Shown here piece after piece: positions 23,401 through 31,340 of a DNA stretch of 64,000 bases. A program made the translations under genes and the position numbers. Numbering within the stretch: position 1 is the first letter of the stretch; every line of letters starts with the position of its first letter. The stretch is taken from positions 3,052,001 to 3,116,000 of the forward strand of contig JBBDHG010000054.1 of NCBI GenBank assembly GCA_037951165.1, read 5' to 3'. A model generated the notes under the pieces. The model saw only the letters and a program-made list of their open reading frames with translations. It was not told the DNA's origin and did not search any database. Origin of the DNA: Lophius americanus (Eukaryota > Chordata > Actinopteri > Lophiiformes > Lophiidae).

Positions 23401-26400
23401 GTGCATATAACACCCCATAGTGGATATAGATGGAATTTTTCTCTGGGGTTTATATTAAGCACATTTGTTTTACATTGGCTATCCATCTGTGCCAAATGGA
23501 TTGTGCTCCCAGTCCTATCCCACAAACTCTGTGTAGAATAACATGAACTTTGTTTTTGATGCAGTAGTTATCAAAGACTTTCTGAGCAAATTCATTGAAT
23601 GTTTTGTATCATGGTGTTACTGTTATATAATGTTTTTTTTTCATCTAAAAATATCAGGCAAGGATAGAAATACTGGTATTTTTTGCATGTAATCCCATAT
23701 AGTAACCGGAACACTGTCAGTGACACTGAAAATACCTAATTTTTAAGTCTTACCTGAACATAGTTACCAAGGGTATGAACATACAGTATACCTGATAGAG
23801 TTTAATTTGGGTATGCACCCTTCCAATTAATTATTTCTTCTTTCTCTACCATTTGAAATCATCGATATGGTTGAAAGATATTGTGGTGAAATCAGGCCCA
23901 ATAAAGGAGGGACCACATAAACTTATCAGTTTTGTAAAGTGAGTAATAAGGAAGCAGCTATATCTGGAGAAGATATCCTGTCAGCCCTTTTTGACAAACA
24001 ATGATTAAGATGTCAAGTTCAGCCCAGACGGATGCTGCATTTAAGAGCATAGTGTTTGTGTAGCCGTGTCCTGTGACGACATATGCACATGAAAGTGTTT
24101 GGCATCAACTGACAGGATGATACATACTAAATGAAAGCTGCAGCTAAAAATAAAAATCAAAAGCTTCAAGCTGTGCACAAACGGGCAAAGGACAGTCGCT
24201 CTCAGACATTGTTGTTCTGTCCTCTGTGTGTCGCAGCCTCGGGCTCAGTTACTCAATAGAATATAATGGGATTTTTTACATTTCCATTATCTAAAGAAAC
24301 AAAAACAGTCTGCACATGGTTCCCTATCAGTGTTATTCAAATCATAGACTAGCAGCAGCAATTGGTCAGCAGTACAATGACAACAGTCATTGACTTTTTG
24401 TGAGTGAGTAGATGCCAATGGGAAAAATCCAGTTCACAAATATAAATATAAATTATTCATGTCTTTGAGATTTTAATCTTTTTGTCTTTCCAGTAAACAG
24501 ATTTATTAATGCATATAAAGAAATTACTGTTTCTCTGCAGTGTCTGTATACTTACCACTAGGAATCCGGTACGTAGGAACAAGACAACGCCGAAAATGTT
24601 GATCATGCAGGTGGTGAAAACTCCATCCCAGGTACCGAAGAGGACCGGCTCCCACACAAACAGATTAATCTTCCACCACGGCTGGCTGGACTGCTGGAAA
24701 CCCTGATCGACAGTTATAATATTGAGAGGTCTAAAGATTCCAGAAGCCAGTTTCTTAGTTTTGAGACACGGAAACCATGGCCTCTGCACGGCAGTTTACG
24801 GTCTTTACAGATCAGAAGTTCTGTTTACTCTCTCCACCAAAGAATTTGTTTTTATTTATATTGATTTGACTGTTAGCAGACCTGCTCAAATATTTAGAGT
24901 GGATATTGATTAGATCCAGGAAGGAAGGGTTAATTAAATGTTGAGTAGATCCAGGTATGTGGATTCTGGATCACTTTTTATGATTCTTTCATCATTAGGA
25001 GACAGGTTATACGACATCTAGTGCCAGTGAATGTTGTTGACAAAACATTTTAATCAATCCTGTTGCCGGATGTTTCCAGGACAGTGTGACAAAAAATATA
25101 AAAGTACTAGATATATTGATGTTAACTGATTTAAATTATAAGGCTCACAGAAAATGTGTAAATGTAAGGTGACAAACAGTGATGCTGCAGACGTTCAGGG
25201 AGGCTGATCTTTTTCAACTAAGATCAAACTGTATCTGAAAACTGTGTTGATTCAGTCACGCGTCACATTTGATCTATGTTTGACAGTTACTGAGCTCTGT
25301 CCTGAATATAACTGCCATTACAGCTCTAGCATGTCAATGAATCTGATAATGATACCAATAGAATTCTTAACTATTCGTGAGGGGTTTCCAGTTCAATGGG
25401 TATTATTAAGAGGGTCAAACTATAATGGGGCTATTGATTTTTAAAAAGAGAAAAGAAATACTTTATATATTGAAAAGCGCTGCATAAATAAAGTATACGG
25501 CAATGTGAAAAACAGTAAAATAAATATGAAATTATTGACAAAAACCACCACCCAGAATGCATTTAAAGACTTAAGAATAGACCTGACACATACAAATCAG
25601 ACCAGAAACCCAGCTAAGGCAGAACTAGAAAAAATACTTTTTAGGAGAGGAAAAGAAGCTACACTGTCTGACCTCCTGAGGATGAATGCTCCAGAGAGGA
25701 GGGGTCCTGACCGAAAAGGTGCAGTCAACCATGGTACTTAAACTGGATTGAGGAACGGCTGGCTGAGAACCTCAGATTACAACCAGGTAATGAGTTAGGA
25801 GATATAGGAAACAAATGACCCCACTAATATCAATCCATCCAGTTTCAGTGACTTTTTATCCTTTATTGGATCATATCCCAGCTGACACTTGGTGACAGGC
25901 ACAGCTAGACGCTAACACAGCTGGACAGACAACCACTCCTTCACCCACAGGCAATGGTAGTATAAACCATTCCCCCCCATAGTAAATGTTTCTGGACTCT
26001 GGGAGGAAGTGAAAACATGTAATCCACACAAAGCTAGCTCCTAAACCCAGAACATTATTGTTGTAAGACAGTGCTAACAACTACACTACAATCCTTCCAA
26101 CACTGCAACCTGAAAAACTCAGTATGGGCTGAATGGGATCGACTGAAACCCCTATATCAGGGGTATTGAGAATGAACTGACATGAAAACAAACCTCACAT
26201 TTACTTAACTAAATTATGTCAACCAGTCCCAGGAAATTAGGTTGACTAAAAACAATTATGTTTCTTACAATGAACACAAATATCTTTCATACATTGAACA
26301 CAATTGTAACATTTAATCATTACAATTACTTAATCCCAAAATGTTTTAGTATTACATTAGTACAATTAAAATCACATGTTTTAATTGTCAAAGATGCAAC

Positions 26401-28285
26401 TATTTCATTCTGTCAACATAAAAGTCATGTACTACAAACAACATCCACGTTTCATTTCTAAGAGTGCACGTTCAAATGTGCCTAAAAAGGTAGAAATAAT
26501 CAAATTAATGAAACTAATAATAGGAGCGAGTAAATTCATAATATTCTATCTAGTGAATTTTAAGAAGATATAGGACTGAGGAAAAGGAAACCCAACATGG
26601 TCTCTTTGGCAGGGCAATAAATAGGATGGTATCAAATAATGGAAGGACTGGAATGGTTGATGGGATATTATAAAACGTGTATACAGAAACCCTCTTAGTG
26701 AAGAACAGTGAAGGGAAAGGAGTTCCAACAAACAGATAATAACTGGATTTGATGCAAAAAGCCTACCTGTGCATCTTCATAAAACAGATCATGGACATGT
26801 GAGGTTTTTTTGGCTTCTTTCAGCAGTCCTGTTTCGTCCCTCTGCTGCTCACAGTTCTGTCCAGTCCAGCCTATCAGCATGGTTTCCATTTCACCTACAG
26901 GTGCAATCAGATGTGTTTCTGCTGGAGGCTGTGTTTACTCAAAGTATGTCATAGGTTGAAAAGGGAAGACACACAACATTATAAAGATCAATCCGTCAAT
27001 CAGTGACCACAGGTGTTTGCTCTGCGCGCTGGCTTTGTCTACATAACTGACTATCCGGTTTAAAGACAGGTGCCGTGCGAGGACACCCGGATACAGCAGG
27101 ATGATTCCACGGCGGACTGAAGGCCGCCATTTACATAAATCTATCTCGACAGTCACAGGCCACACTAAACCAGACTCCTACAATCTTTACACTAGTTTTA
27201 ATGTTAATCCACTGTTTTTACATGAAAATCACAAGGAAACTCCCAGACGCCCTCCTCTCCAACAGCTTAGATGCCGTTATTGTCACGGCATGTTCATTCT
27301 GACCTATAAAACATAAACTCAAACGTATTTCAACCTCGAGTTCTCATCAGGGTCAAACTTTTGGTCAAATTGAAATCTTAACTGGAACGGCATGGTTATT
27401 TGGAACTATTTAAGTTCCGATTAAGTATCAAGCCTTCATCAGGGTGTCATACTTTGATTCAAACTTTGACCTTCATGGTCACATCATGGTCATTTGGACT
27501 CATATAACATAAACTCTAACCCGTTTCGGCTTTAAGCCTTCAGAGCGGAGTCAAACTGTCACCGTCGCCATCACGGAATGGTCACTTGGACCTGTGAAAC
27601 ACAAACTCTGACGCATCAAGGTGTCAAACTTTTAGCATAAAGAAAACCAAAGTCTTTGGGTTACATAGCTGCAAAACTAAAACCTATCATGGAATTGTCA
27701 CAAGGGGACCAGCAGGAGTGGACCCGGGCTCAATTTGACTTAAGGGTGACTTAAAACCGACCTGGACACAGAAAAAATTGACAGATTGATTATTTGTAGG
27801 CTTCATCTGGAAGTCAAGGTTTGAGCATTAGCGTTTGTGCTTTATGGGTCCTAATGACTCGCTGTAAAGACATTTTAGCTTGGAGTGCAGTGGAATATAC
27901 TTTTGATTTTCATGTCCACTTATATCCCCATTCTAAGAGAACATCCAAAAAAGTGACTCATTTTGAGTACAGGAAGCACTTCAATATCTTTGGTTGTGAC
28001 ATAAATCATCATTGATGGTATGGAATCAAGCAAGCAAGAATAGCTGTTTCCTCAGACCACTGAGGCAGAGTCTGTCTTTCCTTACTGCAAAAACCTTCTC
28101 TGAATTCTAAAATAGTTAACAAAGAAAGTAACGTTTATTGTAGAATAATACAAAAAAACAAGTGGTTTTAGGTAAAATTGATATTACAAAATGCTTAAAT
28201 GGCTCATTACATAACAACAACTAGATTCAAGAAGGTTTAACATTTAGCAGGAGCTAAACTTACCTTTCCCAGAGTCCCATACCAT
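4931..28285 (-). CDS. slc12a8: SLC12-family transporter Slc12a8 (CCC9), full coding span, 14 exons joined
   Basis: This is an integral membrane transporter of the cation-chloride cotransporter superfamily. Member A8 has been proposed to carry nicotinamide mononucleotide, which is disputed, and its substrate cannot be read from sequence. Joined exons (minus strand): 28285-28264, 26894-26767, 24702-24556, 23117-22926, 22844-22613, 14381-14268, 14086-13999, 13041-12954, 11655-11509, 8364-7695, 7585-7488, 7409-7292, 5412-5352, 5099-4931. All phases agree. Counted from the ATG at 26,889, the product is 748 residues. Recognition blocks are 'WEPVLFGTWDGVF', 'MINIFGVVLFLRTG', 'GGVYSMIS', 'GINLAGVKWIVRLQ', 'SCMGGLYGAPRILQCIAQE' and 'FVIQWVYALAN'. 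Hydrophobic segments fill residues 70-430. A Ser/Glu-rich cytoplasmic linker follows (about 440-600), then two more membrane segments (about 620-665) and a hydrophilic tail. The order relative to znf148 matches human. No inactivating change was seen. Confidence 0.95.
5352..5412 (-). CDS. slc12a8: slc12a8 exon 13
   Basis: A 61-base micro-exon too short to appear as an ORF. The acceptor is CTTGCAG|GTGTT and the donor TTTTCAG|GTATTT. It reads 'GVAAQFNFFKWLRS' and 'TLNHIF', aligning with human 'GSASNFSFFRWMRS'. It enters in phase 1 and leaves in phase 2, exactly as its neighbours need. Confidence 0.9.
6252..6297 (-). mobile_element. RTE LINE 3'-tail fragment
   Basis: 'gctgttccccttttcaggtc' followed by 'gctggaagcggatcatctg' is a diverged reverse complement of the RTE tail seen at about 1,040-1,067. 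Confidence 0.55.
6985..7132 (+). mobile_element. SINE copy, shortened
   Basis: It contains 'tgtttagctcaggagctaga', 'gtggtcgtccccaaa', a degenerate B-box 'gtttgatcccctcct', then 'caaatgcagagaagtaattt' and a tail ending 'gataataaagaata'. This is the same general structure as the copy at 3,113-3,357, with a central deletion. Confidence 0.55.
7155..7262. repeat. (ACCT/CCTA)n microsatellite, impure
   Basis: Tetranucleotide array of 'ctac' units with interruptions, lying about 30 bases from the exon 12 donor of slc12a8. Confidence 0.9.
7292..7409 (-). CDS. slc12a8: slc12a8 exon 12
   Basis: 118 bases, acceptor TTGCAG|GCACTG and donor ACAG|GTAATT. It encodes 'ALSSILIMFVIQWVYALAN' and 'VLLFLYIGKTSPGL', the final membrane segments. 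Confidence 0.94.
7488..7585 (-). CDS. slc12a8: slc12a8 exon 11
   Basis: 98 bases, acceptor TTTCAG|GTGCTG and donor GGG|GTAGGC. It encodes 'PFYALFCNHWIALIG', matching human 'SFYTHMCNPWVSLLG'. Confidence 0.92.
7695..8364 (-). CDS. slc12a8: slc12a8 exon 10 (last core membrane segments plus cytoplasmic linker)
   Basis: The acceptor CAG|AAAGGC is followed by 'KGPNKTPVAGICLTSL' and the membrane segments 'GQVNVLAPIVSINFMLTY' and 'IDYSYFSVAM'. Then comes a long hydrophilic linker with 'GTLLEFTKDMD' (conserved with human), a poly-Ser/Glu stretch and 'CPPPPYEAAE', a PPxY-type motif. The donor is either ACAG|GTGCTC (end 7,695) or CACA|GTGAGA (end 7,737). Both leave phase 1 and differ by 14 codons. Confidence 0.9.
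8403..8441. repeat. (TA)n microsatellite
   Basis: About 38 bases of uninterrupted TA. Confidence 0.97.
8530..9300 (+). mobile_element. L2-type LINE remnant, 3' half
   Basis: Decayed plus-strand sequence resembles the C-terminal part of L2-like ORF2: 'taaccaccctatcaaccgac', 'cttcatcttcccccaactgg', 'ctccaacagcttgaaaagac', 'gttttagaattgattttagg' and 'gctcctctggatcaggctca'. The frame is full of stops, and the catalytic part is missing. Confidence 0.55.
11457..11508. repeat. (ATCC/TGGA)n microsatellite abutting the slc12a8 exon 9 donor
   Basis: On the minus strand the donor GTGGGT is followed at once by repeated TGGA units. Change in repeat number therefore happens within a few bases of a splice site. 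Confidence 0.9.
11509..11655 (-). CDS. slc12a8: slc12a8 exon 9
   Basis: 147 bases, phase 0 at both ends. It encodes 'VSLVGFLFLLGLYISSL', 'ASCMGGLYGAPRILQCIAQE' and 'RVIPILAFLGKG'. The donor GGG|GTGGGT runs directly into a TGGA tetranucleotide microsatellite. Confidence 0.93.
11656..12953. other. slc12a8 intron 8
   Basis: I see nothing recognisable apart from plain AT-rich sequence. Confidence 0.5.
12954..13041 (-). CDS. slc12a8: slc12a8 exon 8
   Basis: 88 bases, acceptor CAG|GTGGTT and donor AAAAG|GTAAAC. It encodes 'WFLYLVFVLLLGGICTREAL' followed by 'HSDFLIAEK', matching the human counterpart almost residue for residue. Confidence 0.95.
13042..13998. other. slc12a8 intron 7
   Basis: I see no gene or named repeat, only AT-rich sequence. 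Confidence 0.5.
13999..14086 (-). CDS. slc12a8: slc12a8 exon 7
   Basis: 88 bases, acceptor TAG|GTGTT and donor ACCTC|GTATGA. It encodes 'GVMAGFNMSSDLQRPEH' and 'NIPVGTLAAVFTS'. The split Ser codon is completed by exon 8. Confidence 0.93.
14268..14381 (-). CDS. slc12a8: slc12a8 exon 6
   Basis: 114 bases, acceptor CAG|AGCATG and donor ACAG|GTGAGG. It encodes 'EHGFIGYSDRLLRSN', 'DYSPGETFFTVFGVFF' and 'PTATG'. It is separated from exon 5 by the largest intron of the gene (8.2 kb). Confidence 0.95.
14382..16554. other. slc12a8 intron 5, exon-6-proximal part
   Basis: No gene. It includes a GA-rich patch (15,185-15,250) and the poly-G tract (15,801-15,824). Confidence 0.5.
15801..15824 (+). repeat. 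Poly-G tract, 24 bases
   Basis: An uninterrupted run of 24 G in intron 5 of slc12a8. It can form a G-quadruplex and is prone to length errors in sequencing. Confidence 0.97.
16555..17935 (-). mobile_element. Rex1/CR1-like non-LTR retrotransposon, reverse transcriptase remnant
   Basis: The minus-strand frame 17,640-16,939 reads a reverse transcriptase: 'RKDAGPDAIPGRVIRACA', 'LNDLRPVALRPTITKCSERL', 'LRMLFIDFSSPFNNVIPPKL', 'LNTGVPQGCVLNPLIYSLF' and 'IIKFVGDT'. The palm blocks are in order, but the catalytic F/YADD box is FVGD, so the enzyme is inactive. The following part (16,938-16,735) matches the post-catalytic region ('NLITNKDESSDREEVQHL'). The 3' end is 'caactttattgtcattgcac' on the plus strand near 16,570. 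The 5' part is absent. Confidence 0.85.
17936..20420 (+). pseudogene. Unassigned decayed coding-like region
   Basis: Between a LINE remnant and a common repeat, several plus-strand stretches read like protein in shifting frames. Examples are 'TLTLNLDRPHKVGDLING' (about 18,500-18,560), 'YHQTEVQTNWYYVLLLEG' (about 18,930-18,985), 'GKKVRLKELRTEDGSSF' (about 19,490-19,540) and 'SRGSIPRGHPVYGHPGVF' (about 20,130-20,185). Stops and frame changes separate them. The composition differs from the surrounding AT-rich intron. I do not recognise the family. An old mobile-element gene is the simplest reading. A known fish repeat (18,240-18,395) is inserted in the same interval. Confidence 0.3.
18240..18395 (-). 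repeat. Fish interspersed repeat, 'cctccgccaaggagaatgtt' family
   Basis: The minus strand carries 'acctccgccaaggagaatgt', 'tttgtttgtttggctgtttg' and 'atcaagatgacggaaaaact', the core of a repeat common in teleost genomes. Another copy, in the opposite orientation, is at 60,680-60,860. Confidence 0.6.
20470..20600. repeat. Fish interspersed repeat, 'gatcccagctgacattgtgc' family
   Basis: 'cagcttatcccgtacggggt', 'ggagccgatcccagctgaca' and 'gttgcttgtccatcacaac' match a repeat widespread in fish. Other copies or parts lie at 25,860-26,100 and 60,070-60,360. Confidence 0.55.
20600..22612. other. slc12a8 intron 5, exon-5-proximal part
   Basis: No gene. It includes three near-matches to the CTCF consensus (21,082-21,095, 21,349-21,362 and 22,309-22,322), described under findings. 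Confidence 0.45.
22613..22844 (-). CDS. slc12a8: slc12a8 exon 5
   Basis: It encodes residues 155-232, acceptor CAG|TGT and donor CCAG|GTAGGC (phase 1). It contains 'CVAGAMYITGF', 'VVLLALVGINLAGVKW' and 'STLDFVIGTFTHLDP', two to three membrane segments. Confidence 0.95.
22926..23117 (-). CDS. slc12a8: slc12a8 exon 4
   Basis: It encodes 64 residues (91-154), phase 0 at both ends, acceptor CAG|GGG and donor CAA|GTGAGT. It carries the second membrane segment, the 'VTVMSGIGVSE' and 'GGVYSMIS' motifs, and the start of the third segment ending 'LLYVFGQ'. Confidence 0.95.
23118..24555. other. slc12a8 intron 3
   Basis: No gene. It contains a perfect 19-bp inverted repeat (23,356-23,396). The rest is unremarkable. 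Confidence 0.5.
23356..23396. repeat. Perfect inverted repeat, 19-bp arms, 3-base loop
   Basis: The left arm 'ttatgtctcagcgaaaggt' (23,356-23,374) is followed by 'caa' and its exact reverse complement (23,378-23,396). No similarity extends outside the arms. Confidence 0.97.
24556..24702 (-). CDS. slc12a8: slc12a8 exon 3
   Basis: It encodes 49 residues (42-90) in phase 0 at both ends, acceptor CAG|GGT and donor GTG|GTAAGT. It contains 'WEPVLFGTWDGVFT' and the first membrane segment 'MINIFGVVLFLRTGFLV', the most conserved signature of this subfamily. Confidence 0.95.
24703..26766. other. slc12a8 intron 2
   Basis: No gene. It includes an L2-like tail ('gaaaagcgctgcataaataa', about 25,470) and a common fish repeat (25,860-26,100). 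A short repeat family member lies at 26,385-26,475. Confidence 0.5.
25860..26100. repeat. Fish interspersed repeat, 'ggactctgggaggaagtga' family
   Basis: 'atcccagctgacacttggtg', 'tggactctgggaggaagtg' and 'taatccacacaaagctag' mark the family also present at 20,470 and 60,070. Confidence 0.55.
26767..26894 (-). CDS. slc12a8: slc12a8 exon 2 (N-terminus)
   Basis: The acceptor is 'cacctgtag' before GTGAA-ATG and the donor is CAG|GTAGGC. The ATG at 26,889-26,887 has G at -3 and G at +4, the best start context; a second in-frame ATG follows four codons on. It encodes 41 residues ending 'SHVHDLFYEDAQ', which aligns with the human N-terminal 'SQVQELFHEAAQ'. The fish protein has about 25 extra residues in front. 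Confidence 0.85.
26884..26982. repeat. Duplicated segment, copy A (spans the slc12a8 exon 2 acceptor)
   Basis: About 95 bases ('cacctacaggtgcaatcaga', 'ttctgctggaggctgtgttt', 'gtcataggttgaaaagggaa') recur at 30,231-30,326 in the same orientation with roughly 10-15% differences by eye. Confidence 0.85.
26983..28263. other. slc12a8 intron 1
   Basis: No gene seen. Several loosely similar short units with 'aaacataaactc' and 'gtcaaactttt' (about 27,300-27,640) suggest a degenerate local repeat of about 80-100 bases. Confidence 0.4.
28264..28285 (-). CDS. slc12a8: slc12a8 exon 1, possible first coding bases
   Basis: A strong donor (AAAG|GTAAGT, intron from 28,263 downward) ends an exon whose last 22 bases would encode MVWDSGK plus one base. 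Joined to the next exon this reads MVWDSGKGE and continues in frame into METML, adding nine residues. The ATG at 28,285 has a weak context, with T at -3. The exon may instead be wholly 5' UTR, with translation starting in exon 2. Its 5' end is not defined. It probably extends to about 28.4 kb or beyond. Confidence 0.5.
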
Positions 28286-28400
28286 TCAGTTCTCAGAGAT
28301 GAGAGGAAAAACCCGCCGGTAAAATGAGTCTATTGATCCATGGTGGCTCGATGATGCACGATCCAGCCAAATGAGCAGGACTCCCAGCTCCTCATTCTGT
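28286..28400 (-). promoter_or_regulatory. slc12a8: slc12a8 5' UTR exon with a three-codon uORF
   Basis: On the minus strand just upstream of the exon 1 donor there is an ATG in a perfect Kozak setting (GCCACCATGG, about 28,343-28,334). It reads only Met-Asp-Gln before TAG. Such a minimal upstream ORF would be expected to lower or condition translation of the main frame. The transcript start was not located. Confidence 0.45.
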
Positions 28401-28689
28401 TAACACGAACGCTTAGACAAACGTCAACAGGGAACTTTTAACAGATATGCCGTCTCTGGTTACCTTCCAGGGTGTGTAACTGCTTCGCACCAGGATCCTG
28501 TGTTGGTTTTGGCAATCCCTACATTAGTTAACTCTGTATTTGGCAGCTCTGACTGATGATTGCAGCCCACAAACACACGCACTTCTGGGTCCTTATCTGG
28601 GAAAGTAAAATTAGGCTTTATGAAAGAAGGTAATTTTAGGACCATGAGGTTGTTTTTAAGAACCTCATGCGAAAGTAGACTGGTAAAGA

Positions 28690-29285
28690 TCAGTCCACAG
28701 CATTAGTTGAAGTATTCAGATCCTTTATTTGGGTAAAAGCACTACAACCACAACGTAAAAATACTCAGTAAAAGTACTGGGTTGATTACATTACTTAAGT
28801 AGAAGTATTTAAGTTTTATTGGCAGAATGTACTTTTAAGTATCAAAAGTAGAATTTTTTCAGTGACATTGTCCCTTTAACTGTTTTACTTTATGTTTTTG
28901 GATTTATCTTACTGCTGGACTAATGCATAGAACTATATTACCATTGAAGGATGAGGTAATCTAAATAGTTTATGCTGGGCAGTAGTTTACGCAATGTCAC
29001 TATCAAATCATGTTCATGGCATCTCCGTCGTGAGAGAAGTATATATCTCTAAAAAGTCAGCTCATCATAAATTCCTTTTGTTTTCATCTGTGTGACATTT
29101 CATAGATAATCCAAGGTGTCTTCTAAAAGGTTTATTTATCTAAAGACGTAGGAAAATATTCTCAACCCACGATATAAAAAACACTTAACTCTTGTAACCA
29201 AAGATATTTGACAAACGCGGTGGAGTAGATAGTACAATATTTCCATATTCGAAGTACAGTCATTGAGTAAATGTACCACTTGACC
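28690..29285. repeat. Interspersed repeat, 'aaatactcagtaaaagtac' family
   Basis: 'agtattcagatcctttattt', 'actcagtaaaagtactgggt', 'acttaagtagaagtattta' and, at the far end, 'gaagtacagtcattgagtaa' form one copy of a repeat very common in teleosts. A partial copy is at 3,620-3,785. Confidence 0.6.
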
Positions 29286-30230
29286 GCTGTCATATTTAAT
29301 TAAAAAATCTATCCTGGACCTGGATAAAGTTTTGAAATGATCACATCAGAATATTAATCATTTAAAAAGATGAAGATAAAAAGATCAACAGGTGGATGAC
29401 GTATCTACCATGCAAGACTGGATGGATGTGCCAATGGACATCTAGTACAACAGAAAAGATTCTGCAGCTACTGCTACAGAAAGTGTATTTATTTATGTGT
29501 TACTCTGTGGTTCATTTATAACAGTTCTGTAGCCCTCTATCAGACAAAATATCGGGAATAAAATTAATCTTTAGCATCAACCATCGTTAGCGTTGTAAGC
29601 CGTTAGCTTTATTAGCCTGCTAAAGAGCTAGCTTCCATTAGCAACATAACACTATTACAACGTGGAACAAATAATGTTATTCGATATTTTACATTTTCTT
29701 CCATGTAAGACTTTAGCAATGCTTTTGAAGAATAAATAACAAAATGCAGTCCCTAAATATTCTTTATACAAAAGAGCCTCGTACCATGACAGTATACTTG
29801 ATGTGGTCGTCTTTGGTGACACTTGAAGGATATAGCAGCTCTTAAATTGGCAGAGTTGCACTGCTGCGTCATACCGGTTGCAATCTGGAAGTTAACCAGT
29901 AGATATCAGAACTTTTAGAAATTGTACCAGTAAGGGACAAAAAGGTTGTTAAAACAGAACAAATAATCGAATAAATAGAAAATACCGGGGGGGGATATTT
30001 GTTCTTTTTTGTTATGTAGATGCCCCAGCCTGTACCTCATATGTAATTTTGGTGTATCCACTTCGTCCACAATTTGAAATGCAAATAAAAAGCAAAATTT
30101 ATGGAGTCAAAATAATAATAATAATAATAATAATGACAAAAATAAGTCTGAGAATTATCAATTTGAAAAGTGGCACACAATATTCAGCTGATTCCTCCCC
30201 TCTTCTGTTGCGTTGAGGTTTTGCTGCTAA

Positions 30231-30326
30231 TTCCATTCCACCTACAGGTGCAATCAGATGTTTTTCTGCTGGAGGCCCTGATTACATAAAGTACGTCATA
30301 GGTTGAAAAAAGAAAACACACATTAT
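30231..30326. repeat. Duplicated segment, copy B
   Basis: This is the partner of 26,884-26,982. It keeps the splice-acceptor-like 'cacctgtag' on the minus strand and an ATG at the place of the slc12a8 start, but no coding frame follows. Confidence 0.85.
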
Positions 30327-30498
30327 ATCCGGTGGGATTCAACGGGTAAATGTCAAAAACATTTATATAAATTAAAACACTACATTTAAATTACTGTCTC
30401 ATTCTTGAAAATTGAAATGAATATTTTCTAATCGTCTTTAGGAGAAAAAAAGAGGAAAATTTCAATGCAAGGATATGGATGCACCAAAGCTGGAAAAA

Positions 30499-30638
30499 CT
30501 CAATCTATAATAATAGTGATGGAATATGACCTGTTCCTCAATCTATAATACTCAATCTATAATAATAGTGATGGAATATGACCTGTTCCTCAATCTATAA
30601 TACTCAATCTATAATAATAGTGATGGAATATGACCTGT
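30499..30638. repeat. Tandem repeat, 52-base unit, 2.7 copies
   Basis: Units begin at 30,499, 30,551 and 30,603 ('ctcaatctataataatagtg...'). They are identical as far as they go, so the array is young. Confidence 0.97.
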
Positions 30639-30739
30639 ATTATATGCATCTGTTACGAAAACCGATTAAGTTCAAATGTGCCTAACAATGCAAAATTTTA
30701 GATAATTGAAGAAACCATTTCTGAGATACACACTTTCTG

Positions 30740-31340
30740 TCCAGTGGTTTTTGCGGAAATGTGGTTATTCCTGGTAACCTATAACTGTGATGGGGCCATA
30801 CGAATCAGAATTGTGTCAATTCACAAGTTAGATTTGGACAAAATTGGACAATGGATGGGTTATAACAGTATAAAACACTGTTCTTAAAGAATAAATTGTG
30901 TTTTTTTTTTTTGCATAAACAAAAGGTCCCCTAAGGAGTGAAATGTGAAGAATTAAAATAAAATATAGCAATATAAGTTAAAGGTAGTACCTTGAGATAC
31001 AATTTGGCTAAATAAGACCAAAATTATTAATCAGAAGTTAAGTCTGAAATTGTTGTGAATTGAAAGTAGAACTCCCATAGTGGGTACAATTTCAACATTT
31101 TGATTAAAAAATAATATATACTGGATAGAACTCTTCGAATTGAATCCTGTGCTCTAAATTTGGATGAAATCGAGCAATTGGTTGAGAAATTATGATTTGA
31201 AAATTACTTCGGAGTAGGCTGCCCCTAGTGACAGAAGTATGCAACCAATCTTTCCCAAAATTATTCCAGTTCTTCCTTGTACTAAGTGCTACACCACATA
31301 TGAAAATTATAGATGAAATAGTGTTTGAGTTACTGCGATA
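30740..31340 (+). repeat. Modular unknown interspersed repeat, locus 1
   Basis: Diverged modules: 'ggtcccctaaggagtgaaat', 'agaactcccatagtgggtac', 'gcaattggttgagaaattat' and 'attccagttcttccttgtac'. The same modules in the same order occur at 50,170-51,000 and 55,790-56,540. Confidence 0.55.
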
